DNA of 64,000 nt from Streblospio benedicti (GCA_019095985.1 CM032662.1:7871868-7935867); one strand, 5' to 3'; shown: positions 1 through 10,692, numbered from the stretch's first letter. Made by a program: numbers and translations. Notes: a model not told the origin generated them from the sequence alone.

Positions 1-448
1 ATATACTTTCATTTTGGTTTATGTTGATTAGAATCTTTGCTGCTTCATCTGTATATTTAAAATCGTGTTCTTTCTCAACATTCAGACTTTGAGAGTAATC
101 TTTGATAGTTGATGGAGATATATATGGCAATTGTCTCATTCTAAATCCTGTGTCGTCTAAATTATCAACATTCAAAATTCCATAGTTTACTGTATTTCCA
201 ATTATCGACGTGCTTCCATTTTGGTATATGTTAATTTGAATTTCTGCGTCTTCATCTATATATTCAAAATCTTGTTTTTTCTTACCATTCAGACTTTGAG
301 AGTTATCTTTGATAGTTGATGGATATATGTGTGGTAATTGTCTCATTCCATAGTTTACTGCACTTCCAATTGTCAACGTTTTTAATCGTTCTTTCAAAAA
401 TATCATTTGTTGATCATTCATCGGTCCAAGCATTGAATCATTTACCAT
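1..448 (-). CDS. IFI44-like gene, C-terminal exon (leaves the window)
   Basis: A minus-strand exon begins after a TAATTTCAG acceptor at 448 and stays open for 149 codons to the left edge. Its first 34 codons are a copy of the duplicated exon described at 578-688 (MVNDSMLGPM...IGSAVNYGMR). It then reads on into a tail holding two related segments, the first with MRQLPHIYPSTIKD and SQSLNGKKKQDFEY, the second with MRQLPYISPSTIKD and SQSLNVEKEHDFKY, so the tail is itself an internal protein duplication. The start LGPMNDQQMIFVKERL resembles the IFI44 segment near the family's LLGIPMN..FPVKNY pattern (recalled, not searched). The tail is not recognised. Codon use is AT-rich. A GTAAGA donor-like site near position 255 could shorten the exon. 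The stop codon lies outside the window. Confidence 0.6.
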   Translation of the reverse strand, partial: MVNDSMLGPMNDQQMIFLKERLKTLTIGSAVNYGMRQLPHIYPSTIKDNSQSLNGKKKQDFEYIDEDAEIQINIYQNGSTSIIGNTVNYGILNVDNLDDTGFRMRQLPYISPSTIKDYSQSLNVEKEHDFKYTDEAAKILININQNESI

Positions 449-577
449 CTGAAATTAGAGAAATTTGTCAAGGTGTAAACAGATAAAACCTGCCAGAATA
501 CATTGGTCAATGGCCTTGATCAATTAGTTTACTACAGTCGCCAAACATTTTCTTTAAAACCATAAAGATATATATAC

Positions 578-688
578 CGGTCTCATTCCATAGTTTACTG
601 CACTTCCAATTGTCGACTTTTTTAATCGTTCTTTCACAAATATCATTTGTTGATCATTCATCGGTCCAAGCATTGAATCATTTACCAT
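578..688 (-). CDS. Tandemly duplicated IFI44-like exon, copy 2
   Basis: This exon is 111 bases, 37 codons, phase 0 at both ends, from the acceptor TCTAATTTCAG at 689 to the donor CCG|GTATAT at 577. It encodes MVNDSMLGPMNDQQ followed by MIFVKERLKKS and TIGSAVNYGMRP. Because its length is a multiple of three and both borders are phase 0, including, skipping or repeating it keeps the frame. It lies 240 bases from the next copies on either side, flanked by the same intron sequence. Whether copies are used together, as alternatives, or are partly silent cannot be told from sequence. Confidence 0.6.
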
Positions 689-817
689 CTGAAATTAGAG
701 AAATTTGTCAAGGTGTAAACAGATAAAACCTGCCAGAATACATTGGTCAATGGCCTTGATCAATTAGTTTACTACAGTCGTCAAACATTTTCTTTAATAC
801 CATAAAGATATATATAC

Positions 818-928
818 CGGTCTCATTCCATAGTTTACTGCACTTCCAATTGTCGACTTTTTTAATCGTTCTTTCACAAATATCAATTGTTGATCATTTA
901 TCGGTCCAAGCATTGAATCATTTACCAT
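818..928 (-). CDS. Tandemly duplicated IFI44-like exon, copy 3
   Basis: Same 37-codon, phase 0/0 exon with intact acceptor and donor. It differs from copy 2 by two amino-acid changes in the middle (PMNDQQM becomes PINDQQL), so it is not an assembly duplicate with identical sequence. The reading frame is intact. Confidence 0.58.
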
Positions 929-1049
929 CTGAAATTAGAGAAATTCGTCAAGGTGTAAACAGATAAAACCTGCCAGAATACATTGGTCAATGGCCTTGAT
1001 CAATTAGTTTACTACAGTCGCCAAACATTTTTTTAATACCATGAAGAAT

Positions 1050-1140
1050 ACATTCCATAGTTTACTGCACCCACGACGTTTTTAATTGTTCTTTCACAAA
1101 TATTATTTGTTGATCATTCATCGGTCCCCCCATTTACCAT
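1050..1140 (-). pseudogene. Broken fourth copy of the duplicated exon
   Basis: The acceptor TAATTTCAG and the first codons ATG GTA AAT are kept. Codons after them are lost and replaced by a G run, which shifts the frame to an early stop, and the donor end (GGAATGTATTC) has lost the GTATAT site. This looks like the oldest or most decayed member of the array. Confidence 0.6.
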
Positions 1141-1150
1141 CTGAAATTAG

Positions 1151-1871
1151 AGAAATTTGTCAAGGTTATAAAAACCTAGAATACAGTGTCTAATCTTAAC
1201 TATGATGGCATTTTTTTACTACCATGATATATATACCGTTTCCCATAGTTTTCTGTAGTTTCCTGAAGAATATTTTATAGATCATTTGCCATCATGAATC
1301 ATAAACAGTCTGGAAATAATTGGCCTATATGAAAAAAAAGTTCATTGTTAATGGCCTCAATGATGTTTGGTCGTCAACACATCATTCTACCATAAAAGAA
1401 CCCACCCACCCACTGTAGTAAATAACGGAAGGAAGACAGCCTCAATGAATGTATTATATCTGAAGATTATCGTGTAAATGCATTTCGACTTTGCTAAAAT
1501 GCTTGCTTTGCCATCATCATTTAGACCATGTCATATGATTCTGCTGTGATGTTCGGTCGTTAACACAGTCATGTACTCAGTCTGACAGCTTCAATGAATG
1601 GATTATATAAGCTGTGCAGACTTGTAAAATCGACGTATTTGGTCATATTATTCTGCTGTACTCATATACAGAGAGTATAGACTTGTATAGAAAATTTGGT
1701 TATAACTCATATACAAGTATAGATTGTATGTAAATTTGCATAATAAGCCATGAAATAGCCGTATGTGTTTATGTAACTTATAGAATACTATATGTAATAA
1801 CTTGGATAAGTCAATACATTTTCATGAAGGTTTAGTGAAGTGTTTGTTTGTATACCTCTCAGCACCTTTAC
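1151..1871. repeat. AT-rich intron with degenerate tandem copies
   Basis: Decayed pieces of the 240-base unit continue to about 1270. A second loose tandem duplication follows: GATGTTTGGTCGTCAACACA near 1362 resembles GATGTTCGGTCGTTAACACA near 1549, and CAATGAATGTATTATAT resembles CAATGAATGGATTATAT. No further exon was seen. Confidence 0.5.
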
Positions 1872-2000
1872 CATGTCAGCTCTACAACAACACATTATGT
1901 CCACATCGGCCACGGACGGGCGTACAGCATTCATAGTCAGCAGTAGGTCTACACAAGGGTAACCTTTACCATCAATGGTATTCCTATTATGATACATTTT
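1872..2000 (-). CDS. IFI44-like gene, G4-region exon
   Basis: A proposed 43-codon exon, phase 0/0, from GGTGTCCAG at 2001 to the donor ATG|GTAAAG at 1871. It encodes KMYHNRNTIDGKGYPCVDLL and continues LTMNAVRPSVADVD. GYPCVDLLLTMNAVRPSVA matches the IFI44 pattern GIPxxxLLTKxDEACPxVA, where TKxD is the G4 base-recognition motif; here TMNA stands in its place, so nucleotide specificity may be lost. The borders are not certain: a longer form starting at 2046 and an alternative donor AGAG|GTATAC at 1857 are possible, but only the borders given keep the phase of the neighbouring exons. The family match is from memory. Confidence 0.5.
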
Positions 2001-2325
2001 CTGGACACCATTCCATAGGATTAACAGCAACTCGATTTTGCTTTTACTACGAGGTTGTATGGGATAGATAATCAACATTCACATTTTTATGTTTAATACC
2101 CGACGCAGCATAAACAGGGAAAAGACTGTTCCTTTATTTAAGCAACCTCCATCCATACACGTTTTGAGAAACACGCTGCCATCTTTTATTTTCTCCCCTA
2201 ACATCATGTTAAAACATTGTTTAAAAAGGACCTACGGTACCAATATATGGAAACTAAAGCGCATGACATATGGTTAAAACTTTTATCTAAAACACTAATA
2301 GTCCGATCAATACGCACAAGCTCAC

Positions 2326-2436
2326 CTGAAAGTATTTAGGTTGTCTCCAAGTTTTGAAGTGTATACTTTCTAGTCCCTCACTAATCCATTTCATAATATC
2401 CCAGTTAATGTTGCTGTGGGCTCTTCTGCTCAGCAT
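2326..2436 (-). CDS. IFI44-like gene, internal exon
   Basis: This 37-codon exon is phase 0/0, between the acceptor AACATTTAG and the strong donor TTTCAG|GTGAGC. It encodes MLSRRAHSNINWDIMKWISE then GLESIHFKTWRQPKYFQ. The other two frames have stops. NINWDIMKWISEG with a following aromatic-rich stretch fits the position of the family's DDIxxILxGHIPDGYKF segment between the P-loop and G4, but similarity is weak. Its phase agrees with the 3' end of the 6606-6782 exon. The family's G3 segment (CDTxGL) should lie before this exon and I did not find it in the intervening 4 kb. Confidence 0.55.
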
Positions 2437-2962
2437 CTAAATGTTAACGTGATTATCATATGGCAAAAATGAAACCTTTACTGTATGATTTCCAATCAAC
2501 AAGACACACTACCAATGCCAAATATCCAACAGAGCATGCATTCAGAGCCAATATCCTTTATTACTCTGCCATTTACCAAGTGATTTATATTAGGATTTAT
2601 CAGATACGTGAATTATTGTTGGGCATCTTATTGTAGCGATGATAATACATTATTTCAACAAATATTTTACATCCACTTGGGTGCACAGCTGAGCACTGCC
2701 TGATTTGGCTTCATTTTTGTGTGTGCAACAGAAGTTAAAATATGAAATGAAGTCTACATGTTATGGCAATATTATTAAGACAGTTGAACACACAGAAGAA
2801 TTATAGTCATCTCAATACATTTCTGTTAAACCCCTAATTTCTAGTTCCAGATGCTAAAACAAAAATCGCCAGAAATGAGAAAACACTATTAACAGCCTTT
2901 TTACGGTGCTTCGTTTACATATTGTGTGGCCAAAACGTATAGGATCGTCTAGAATAACTGTC

Positions 2963-4180
2963 TGTGACCGTTCTGATAGACTTAATGAGAAAGCAGTCTC
3001 ATGGGGCCATTCAGAAATAGCACACCATAATACGGGAAAAGTTTCAGAACATCATCAGCAATGCCTTTAAGCAGAAAGACCTTACGATTATCGAATTAGC
3101 CCTCCTGACGACTCAGAAAAGCAAATAGGTGATCCAAATCAACAACTCAATAATCCAAAACGGCAACCCATAAGACGAAATGGATCAAAATCACTGCTCC
3201 AGAGAAATGGTAACTAGTTTTTGGTCAGAACCAGGAAGGCGTGTGTTAATCAATTAATCGCTGAGCATCATAAAAAAACCCAACTGTTGAAACAGATGCT
3301 TCAGTTTCATGCTTCAATTACTTCAGATTGTAATGACTGGTGGCACTTACGGTCTACTCTGTCGATCATGCATCTTCCCAAAGCAGCTGACAAGGCCATA
3401 TACACAGTTAAACAGAAAGACCTTAGGATGCTAGAGATGCTAGAGAAAGCCCCTGACAACCCTGAAAACCATGCAAGTGGTGTGGTTCGGTGCCATCTAG
3501 CATATCAATGAGCCATCACAGGAGCACATAGGCCAAAACACAAATCAACCCAAACCGGACAACAAATGCCAATTCCTTCATGAACCAGCCAAATCACTCC
3601 ACATGTGAGGCCAGATTACCCACAATCCACACAAAAATGATAAATCTGTTGTTGTTTTTTGGGGGCATTTGGATCTAGCATCGGCTGTGTGAAATTTTAT
3701 GGGGGTGGTGGTGGTGGGGGAGGGGGCACATCTGGGTCGTTCTGGGTCATTTTTGCTATTACTGTGGCCTAGTCTGCTGTTTGGAAAAAGATATATTGTG
3801 ATGATGGCTGACAGGTGAAACCATAAGTGCTTCCACTGTCATGACAATTCAATCTGAGAAGCATGAAACAGAAGCATCTGTTTCAACGGTTGTGTTGTTA
3901 ATGATGCTCCGTGATTAATGGACAAAGTGACTTTCACTTTTTTTTGCCTGTGTGCTCCAGTTTTGGATCATTGAGTTGTTGATCTTAATCAATTTCAATT
4001 ATTTGCTTTTCTGGGTTGTCTGGAGGGTTAACTTGTTCATCGTAATGTATTTCGCCTAACAGTGGGTTTGCTGACAAGGATTCATAAAAGATATGCCTGT
4101 GTTATGTTGTGCTATTTCCAAATGGTCCAATGAGCCTGCTTTAAAAGATTTTCACCCAGTCCATCTGAAAGTCACAGGCC
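2963..4180. mobile_element. Large imperfect fold-back element
   Basis: Sequence at about 2963-3165 and 3245-3365 recurs inverted at about 3950-4180 and 3785-3930. Examples: CATTCAGAAATAGCACACCA against CATTTGGAAATAGCACAACA, CAGAAAAGCAAATA in both arms, and AAACAGATGCTTCAGTTTCA against AAACAGATGCTTCTGTTTCA. Arms total roughly 300-400 bases around a G-rich loop. A 96-codon plus-strand frame starts inside the left arm but is stopped in the right arm, so it is probably not a gene. It sits in the intron between the P-loop exon and the exon at 2326 of the IFI44-like gene. Confidence 0.7.
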
Positions 4181-4601
4181 ATTATTGAGTGGTATTCAGA
4201 GCTGAAAATGATGCCTCAAGGTTTACCGTGATCTCAACTCTGAATACAAATTACCAAATATATGGCTATGCATGTGACTATCTGAAGAGAGATTCCAGAG
4301 TCCGTCCAATAGGCAGCTTGAAAAAAAAATGCCACTGAGATTCCTGTTTCATAATTTAATTTGTCTTAAGTGTGACCGCATCACGTACACTGAATTGTAT
4401 ACGGCAGTGATGAAATGAAATCCTCTTTTAGCGAGGAAATCCTCCTCTACATCATTATAAAAAAAATAATTGCTTCATATTTCAGCGCCAGAGGCATTCG
4501 ACTGAAAAGAAAGGAACTTTCTTTTGTGCCAGGTTATATTTTTGTCTCCAGAAATCACCTGTCGGTCATTCGTATATCCGCCCCGCCCCCTTTTTTGTGT
4601 T

Positions 4602-4628
4602 TGGTTGGGGTTTGTGTGTGTGTGTGTG

Positions 4629-4680
<52 letters not shown>
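4602..4680. repeat. (TG)n microsatellite
   Basis: Interrupted TG dinucleotide tract running to a G-rich stretch immediately before the assembly gap; it probably caused the gap. Confidence 0.95.
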
Positions 4681-4683
<3 letters not shown>

Positions 4684-4718
4684 GGGGTTTTGGGGGGAAG
4701 TAGGTTTTATTATGTCTG

Positions 4719-4818
4719 NNNNNNNNNNNNNNNNNNNNNNNNNNNNNNNNNNNNNNNNNNNNNNNNNNNNNNNNNNNNNNNNNNNNNNNNNNNNNNNNNN
4801 NNNNNNNNNNNNNNNNNN
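4719..4818. other. Assembly gap (100 N)
   Basis: Exactly 100 undetermined bases, the usual placeholder for a gap of unknown size. Frames crossing it are meaningless. Confidence 0.99.
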
Positions 4819-5113
4819 ACTTACAAATACCTACATACCCAAAAGCAACATACTAATATATAATAAGATAACACTAATTTGGTATCTTTATTATTAATTG
4901 TATCCTGTATACATTTAACATGGAGGCTCTAGCTGTTTTCTCAACAGCTAGAGCTAAGGTCCCGGTGCGTGTACCGCATTCGCGGGTTTATCAGAGAAAC
5001 TTACTCATATTTTCAAAGAACACAGCATCAATACTTTCCATCAACCGTTTAACACCGTCAAGTCCATGCTTCCGTTGCCAAAGGACAAATCTCCAGACAA
5101 TGTCACGTGTAGG

Positions 5114-5202
5114 ATTTGACAACGACATTAGAGTGTCAATCGTGAAATTGATCATTGAGTATGCTCAATTTCACGATTGACACGGCAATCGAGTTGTCAA
5201 AT
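5114..5202. mobile_element. Short hairpin MITE-like element
   Basis: A perfect 19-base inverted pair, GTGTCAATCGTGAAATTGA at 5133-5151 and its complement at 5165-5183, is flanked by a second matched pair, ATTTGACAAC at 5114 and its complement ending at 5202. Loop of 13 bases. Confidence 0.8.
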
Positions 5203-5335
5203 ACCATTCTATCATGACTAAAATCCACACTAAATGAGTGTCTGATTCGTTTTTATTTTAAAATAAATCATAGCATAACGGTCTCATTGTCATTTTGACC
5301 ATGCGACGTCAGCGGCTGTATTGAAAATGTGAATG

Positions 5336-5368
5336 TACTAGTCTAGTTTAGACTAGTTTAGACTAGTG
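5336..5368. repeat. Short TAGACTAGTT tandem repeat
   Basis: Three overlapping copies of a self-complementary CTAGTTTAGA unit next to a hairpin-rich stretch. Confidence 0.8.
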
Positions 5369-5984
5369 GTCTCCGCGCGTGCAGTCAATCGTATAATATT
5401 GAGCACGCTGGTCGACCAATCAGCGTGGGTTCTTGGCGGTGATTTATGAACGGAATGATAGAATATGTGATTATGCACAGTGCCACTATACACACATTGG
5501 TGAAACAGGTCGGACTGTGCATGAGGAACACCAACTTTGCAGGAAGATTTGCAATACGTATGCGTTCTTCGTAAATGAACCGCCACACTGGCTAAGACTT
5601 GCCTCCCGTCTACTCGTCCCTGCTGTCACATGACTGCCATGGCGATCATGTGACCTAATGAGGTGGGTCATCAGCCCAATGAAGCTGTTGAAAAAAAACA
5701 GCCACAGCCTCGTTGTAGAGCACAATGCTGGTTACAATAGGTATCTTAAAATGTTCTTTGAATCATGAATAATAGAACTCAGGATGAACAGATTATACAT
5801 TCATCGACCCTGTATATAGGGGAAAAGGTCATTGTTCTTAGGAACTATGTTCTTCATGTGTTGACAGTTAAATCTTATATTAATTATTCTCACAATCACC
5901 ATGAGAATATGAATATGATTACTCTGTAATTTGATCCAAATATGAATAAATGAAAAAATAAAGATCATCAATATTGTCTTATTT

Positions 5985-6345
5985 TTGATAATCGACGGTG
6001 TTTATGATTGAAGTCGTGAGTTCGCGGCCGGGTCATGGCAGACACAGTGTCGCCAAAACCGATACGCCGTGCATCTGCTTCTGAGTTGCTGATTTCCACA
6101 CAGCACGTCGCCACCGTACAGTGGTACTACTAGACGGTGGCGACGCCAAGCGGAGGTTCGGAAGCCTCGTTGAAGGCGTGTTCCGTGTAGAGGAGAGCCA
6201 CACCTCTGCACGTAAAAGAACTCACCTAGTTTGAAAACTATAGCTAGTGTGATCCCCTCGCCCCTGAGGCTCAGTTGGCTACCTAGCCTGCCTCTGGAGG
6301 TCCATGTACCAACATCACGTGGCCTCCCGCTGCCAACGTGCCTGT
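5985..6345. mobile_element. GC-rich SINE-like segment
   Basis: A GC-rich island in AT-rich intron. It holds a tRNA B-box-like GAGTTCGCGGCC, an internal inverted CGTCGCCACCGT / ACGGTGGCGACG pair, and the phrase GCACGTAAAAGAACTCACC that is common in tRNA-derived SINEs of marine invertebrates (recalled). The 69-codon frame across it is not gene-like. Confidence 0.4.
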
Positions 6346-6605
6346 TCAGGACTTCTAGCAGCGTAACTCATACAGATACAGATACAGAAGTAAAAGCATG
6401 TCACTTGACCATTATTGGTTTTTCATCTCAAATAATCATTCATTTGACATACTTTCACTTTTTTTCCACATAACCCCAGGTTTTTGGTTACTCATATCAT
6501 TACTTAATTCCCTTTGACAATATCCAGTTAAGCTGATCCAACTGTAAGCTAAATGGTTGTTTATAATAAATTGCAATTTTAATGTACTGAAATACGACAC
6601 CTCAC

Positions 6606-6782
6606 CTCTATACCTCCACTTTCATCTTTACTTGGAACATTTGTTTGGTTAACTATGCGTTCTTGCAGGACTGAAACAGCATTTATATCAACAAAATTGG
6701 CTTCCCCTGCTCCTATTGGGCCCGCAAATAATATACGTGTTGTAGATTTTTCTTCTAATGGCGTCAAGGTAATTTGACAATC
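6606..6782 (-). CDS. IFI44-like gene, P-loop exon
   Basis: This exon is 177 bases, 59 codons, phase 0/0, from acceptor TTTTGCAG at 6783 to donor ATAGAG|GTGAGG. It encodes DCQITLTPLEEKSTTRILFA then GPIGAGEANFVDINAVSVLQ and ERIVNQTNVPSKDE. The pattern RILFxGPIGAGxxxFxxxxNAVxxxxxxxNQxxV is that of the IFI44 P-loop region, normally RxLLxGPxGAGKSSFxNSVNSVFxxxVxxQAxV (family pattern recalled). The Walker A Lys-Ser is replaced by Glu-Ala, so Mg-nucleotide binding is likely weakened or lost. IFI44-like proteins are immune-response proteins with a dynamin-like GTPase-type fold. The gene is incomplete in this window at its 3' end. Confidence 0.7.
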
Positions 6783-7984
6783 CTGCAAAACGTTTATCAA
6801 TCAGTTTGTGACAAATGTAAAATATCAAAGTACAAACTTTGCATGGTATATACGCAATGTAATCATATTTGAAATCACTAAAGCTTAAGGCACATCCGGC
6901 AGGGCTGGCTCCTTACAGCCACTTTACTGTCAAACATTCATGGAGACCATGGTGAAAGTACGGCAAAAGTACAGCAGCAAAACTTTGACACGTCAAATTC
7001 CATTTCGACCATATAGGCTGTACAGAGCCAGTAAACTAGACCACACATCATTACTCGTTAGACACCACCCAAATGGTTAAAACGTGCTGTTAAGATGTCC
7101 GCACTGTAGGTTGTGCACATAGCTTAATATATTTGATGCATGTTTAAAATTTCATATGGTGCACTGTTTTTACTCACTACCGTGATAGACGGCGTATGCC
7201 CTGTTCAGACTCATAATGCGTCGTAGTTCAAGAGATCCCATTCTAAAAAATATTGTAGTGCCGAAAAATAAATCTACCAAAAGGAAGACCCATGATATTA
7301 GTGACCTCAAGTCAGATCCTATGTTTGGGGGGTGTCAAAAGTGTGAATTGAAAATAATTGGAAATTGGGAGGTTCAAATGTTCTGATTTTTTTATTTATA
7401 GACTTTGGGGCGGGGTATAGCTGGTGAAATATTTGGCACCATCAAGTCTCCAGCACATTGGTGGGCACACTGGACATGGATGTCCGTGGAAAACAAGTGA
7501 AATATTCCATAAAAAAATCCATATTCATGAATGCTCTCAGCACGACTTTCTCTTTGAAGTAATGAACCTTTTCAAGCAGCACCGTTTAATTTGTGGAAGG
7601 GAGAAACCTCCATGCCCCTTTATTGGCATGTAGAAGATTCTCATCATATGCAGGAAAATAATGACAATTTTCTAATCAAAATACTCCCCTTCCGAAATCC
7701 TACAACTGATCCCGGAGCTAGCTACAGTACATGGGCTCTTAATGCCTCTTATAGTATTGCCTAAACAAATCCTTCCTTTAACAATGCGGCGTCCACCCCA
7801 TCACCCTACAATGAGCTGCTCCAACCGATCCCGCATCACACTTTCTATTTGCATCATATGCCACCGTTTCTATTTAAAATAGATTTTCTTATACACATTA
7901 AATCTTGATTTCCTCATGTTGCTCCATTATTTCTTTTATAAAGTTCATATCATTATACAACCAGGGCATATTAAAGATATTTTT
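6783..7984. other. Intron, no recognised feature
   Basis: AT-rich sequence between the P-loop exon and the repeat block. No exon with paired splice sites, RNA gene or clear repeat was found by eye. Confidence 0.5.
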
Positions 7985-8950
7985 GTGAACTAGATCAAAA
8001 GTGTTCAAAGAACACGGCGTCACTAGAACAACGTTGACTTATGGGGAATTGAGATGTATACTGGAATGATGTATACTCGCTAGAACAATGTTGACTTATG
8101 GACAAACGAACGAAACACAATGCTTGCTTCAGCAGCTGAGCTGAAACGACGCAATTAGCAAAAAGGCAACATACCACACAATAAAGAGTAACTGACCATG
8201 TAAAATGTGTAACATGGTATATATGATCATTGTCATATGCTTCAATAATGTTGCTGTAGAAATGCTGTGCTTTCTGAGCACTTTCCATGTAGTTAGCAAA
8301 GGGCCAAAGATCAAAGTAGGTGACGGTCACCACTTGCATAAATAGTGTATGAAATTGGAGGTCATATTTCAAACTGTATTGAAATGACTATGCCAAATAC
8401 TGAAATTGACGGCAAATGTTCTTTTGGAAGGAACACTTTATTTGGCAAAGTGCCAAAATTGGACACTGATGATGGTCACTAGGTATGTAAACAGTGTATC
8501 AAATTTGGAGCTCATGGTTGAAGCTGTATTGAAACTATTGAAAACAATGGCAAAAAATAACCTAAAATGGTCTTGTAAAAATTATACTTAAATTGGCGAA
8601 GTGCCAAAATTAGACACAGTTAATGTTCAGTAGGCATGCAAGCATTGTACCAAGTTTATACGCTTTTTCACGAGCATCAGCAAAGCTATTGCAGAAAATG
8701 TTGAAAATGGACTCAAGATGGCACTATGGAATGCACACATTAATTTGCAAAGTGCCCAATATCACATCATTCAGGGGTCGCGTCATACCAAATACCTGTG
8801 TAAAGTTTGAACAAAATCGGGTCAACCGTAAAATATCTAGCTAATCCGGAGACAAACTTACATACATAGATACACAGATAGTTACAAACGAACGAAACAC
8901 AAGGCCTTCGCTTCAGCTGCTGAAGCGACGCAATTACGTGTTGATTGGTT
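7985..8950. mobile_element. Interspersed-repeat block in intron
   Basis: The phrase AACGAACGAAACACAA...CTTCAGC...GCTGA...CGACGCAATTA occurs near both ends (8104-8155 and 8885-8935). Between them three loosely repeated segments share GGCAAAGTGCCAAAATTGGA-type text and a GTTTGAACAAAATCGGGTCA...ACATACATAGATACA tail, typical of old non-coding repeats in marine invertebrates. The 125-codon minus-strand frame here lies wholly in repeat. Confidence 0.6.
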
Positions 8951-9621
8951 GTGGGGAATTTAGTTTTGATCTGTCACATATATACAAGTGTGTGGTGGGG
9001 GTGGGGGTTCGGAAATTCATATTTCAGGCATTGTTTCGAGTTGGTGGTGATGGTGGTGGGGGTCGTATGTTAGATTTGTGAACCCGTGTGTGTGTGTTTG
9101 GGGGGGGGGGGGGTCGTATGTTAGATTTACGAACCTGTGGGGGATCAGAAGTTCATAATGCTACCATATAAAAAAACTTCTGACACCCCCACACCTTAAA
9201 TAAGGATTCATAATCGCCTACATTCCGCCTTTAAACTACCATGGTAGCGAGCAAAAACATAATGTGCACTGATGTGAACTAATCCAGAATAACCTGTAAG
9301 GCTGAGTTTAATTGTTGGAATAGTTTGGATGCATACGTGTTTTTAGAGTTAACATGCCCTAGTACGTTGCCCATCGAACTGTCAAAAACCATCCAGTATA
9401 CACTCCACAACTTTAAAAGTATGAATCTTAACTGTTCATGCGCCGTCTATCATGTTAACTGTAAAAAAACACCCATGTATACCTTCAAAGAATTCAAATT
9501 AAACTTCACCATACAGGTTAGTCTCGTTTCATGCTTATATCAAATAGCTGCATATCACTCTTTCTTTTATGGATTTCAATAAAACCAATTTTTCAAGCCC
9601 CATTGTGTGCAATTAACTTAC

Positions 9622-9679
9622 CCGTTCACAAAGAGTACCAAATCTTTGATTTTCTTTGACGTCCATACTTGCAATTGCT
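9622..9679 (-). CDS. IFI44-like gene, small 5' exon
   Basis: This 58-base exon lies between acceptor TTCTTTTCAG and donor GAACGG|GTAAGT. Its first base completes the split AGA codon left by the 10283-10350 exon (phase 2), and it ends in phase 0, as the next exon (6606-6782) needs. It encodes AIASMDVKENQRFGTLCER. No domain is recognised. Support comes from two good splice sites and phase agreement on both sides. Confidence 0.6.
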
Positions 9680-10282
9680 CTGAAAAGAAAGGTTATATCA
9701 ATATCGCTTAGTTTTTTACGTAACAACTTTATTCTTAATTAGAGGATTACCAATGGAAATATTCATTGTACTGACACTAAACTATGTAGCATGAGATTAT
9801 ACATTACTCAATTAAATGGCATAAAAATTATTTCCGATGCAGATAAGGGTAATGGCCCCAAGGTTTATTAGATTGTTTTAGTTGTAGATGCTGACTACGG
9901 GATCATTTAGAAAAGTAAGAAAGTGGGGATGGGGGAAGGATTTTGAAGAATTTCTGTGAAAACATTGGCGGTGAAAAAAATTGATGCAGTCTTTTCATAT
10001 CCTGATGTCTGGAACAAACTCCCTGACACTTGGTTGCTTGGTCACTTGAATAAGAACTTTTAAGAAAAAAAGTGAAAAAAGAAAATCAAAAGAAAAACAT
10101 GTTAGAATGTGCAATTCTTGTTGCTCCTCGCCAGCGGAAATCATGAAACATAACTACACATGCTATCAAAATCGTAGATTTCTAAGTGTATGATCAAGCT
10201 AGCATATAGATAATTACACAGCGACAAGGCGACAGGCCTTTTTCATCATCACAGTACATTTACAGTTATTCATATAATTTAC

Positions 10283-10350
10283 CTCTCGTTTCTATGGTCT
10301 TCAAGACGGGTGGAAACGATAGGCTTGACATACCATGCGGTTACGCGAAG
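10283..10350 (-). CDS. IFI44-like gene, small 5' exon
   Basis: This 68-base exon has acceptor TTGCTGGCAG and donor GAGAG|GTAAAT. It reads LRVTAWYVKPIVSTRLEDHR then NE and two bases of Arg. Start phase 0 matches the exon at 10623-10692; end phase 2 matches 9622-9679. No domain is recognised. Confidence 0.6.
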
Positions 10351-10622
10351 CTGCCAGCAATGGAAAGTAAAAAAAATATATATATACATAAATATAATCT
10401 ATCTCACTCCATCTCTCTTTCTTTTTTTCCTGACACTTCGCCAGGCTGGTTCATTTAACACATAAGAGTTCAAACGTTGAAACTCTATAACAACTTTTAA
10501 GTATTACTAGCATAATCAATGACCTTCCTAAAAGTAGCCTCACAATGGACAACAAGTTATATCGTTATACAGTTGATTAATTGAAACCTGGCCGCTGTAA
10601 ACCACTTTTAAAGTACCGTTAC

Positions 10623-10692
10623 CTCTAAACTTGGTGCTTTAATACGTTTACTCTTGCTATTTAAGACGTTTTCCTCCTCCATAGCATCAAAT
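10623..10692 (-). CDS. IFI44-like gene, small 5' exon
   Basis: This 70-base exon has acceptor TGTATTTTAG and donor TTAGAG|GTAACG. It begins in phase 2, then reads FDAMEEENVLNSKSKRIKAP and SLE, ending in phase 0. An in-frame ATG (MEEEN) could be the start codon if this is the first coding exon, but the acceptor and the phase-2 start suggest another exon upstream. The product is acidic and then basic, with no recognised fold. Confidence 0.55.

Larger units (their letters stand above)
338..1150. repeat. Exon-plus-intron tandem array, 240-base period
   Basis: The phrase TCTCATTCCATAGTTTACTG recurs at 341, 581 and 821, and a truncated form at about 1051. The unit holds the 111-base exon and 129 bases of intron. 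Copies at 581 and 821 are nearly identical through the intron, which suggests recent duplication or homogenisation. Confidence 0.9.

Noticed and set aside
3221-3511. 96-codon plus-strand frame resembling a transposase scrap
   Set aside because: It starts in one arm of the fold-back; the matching stretch of the other arm has stops, so coding constraint is not supported.
4415-4897. 160-codon plus-strand frame
   Set aside because: It crosses the 100-N assembly gap and a (TG)n tract.
7995-8372. 125-codon minus-strand frame
   Set aside because: Lies in interspersed repeat and contains internally repeated peptide (SQxCSS) from the repeat itself.
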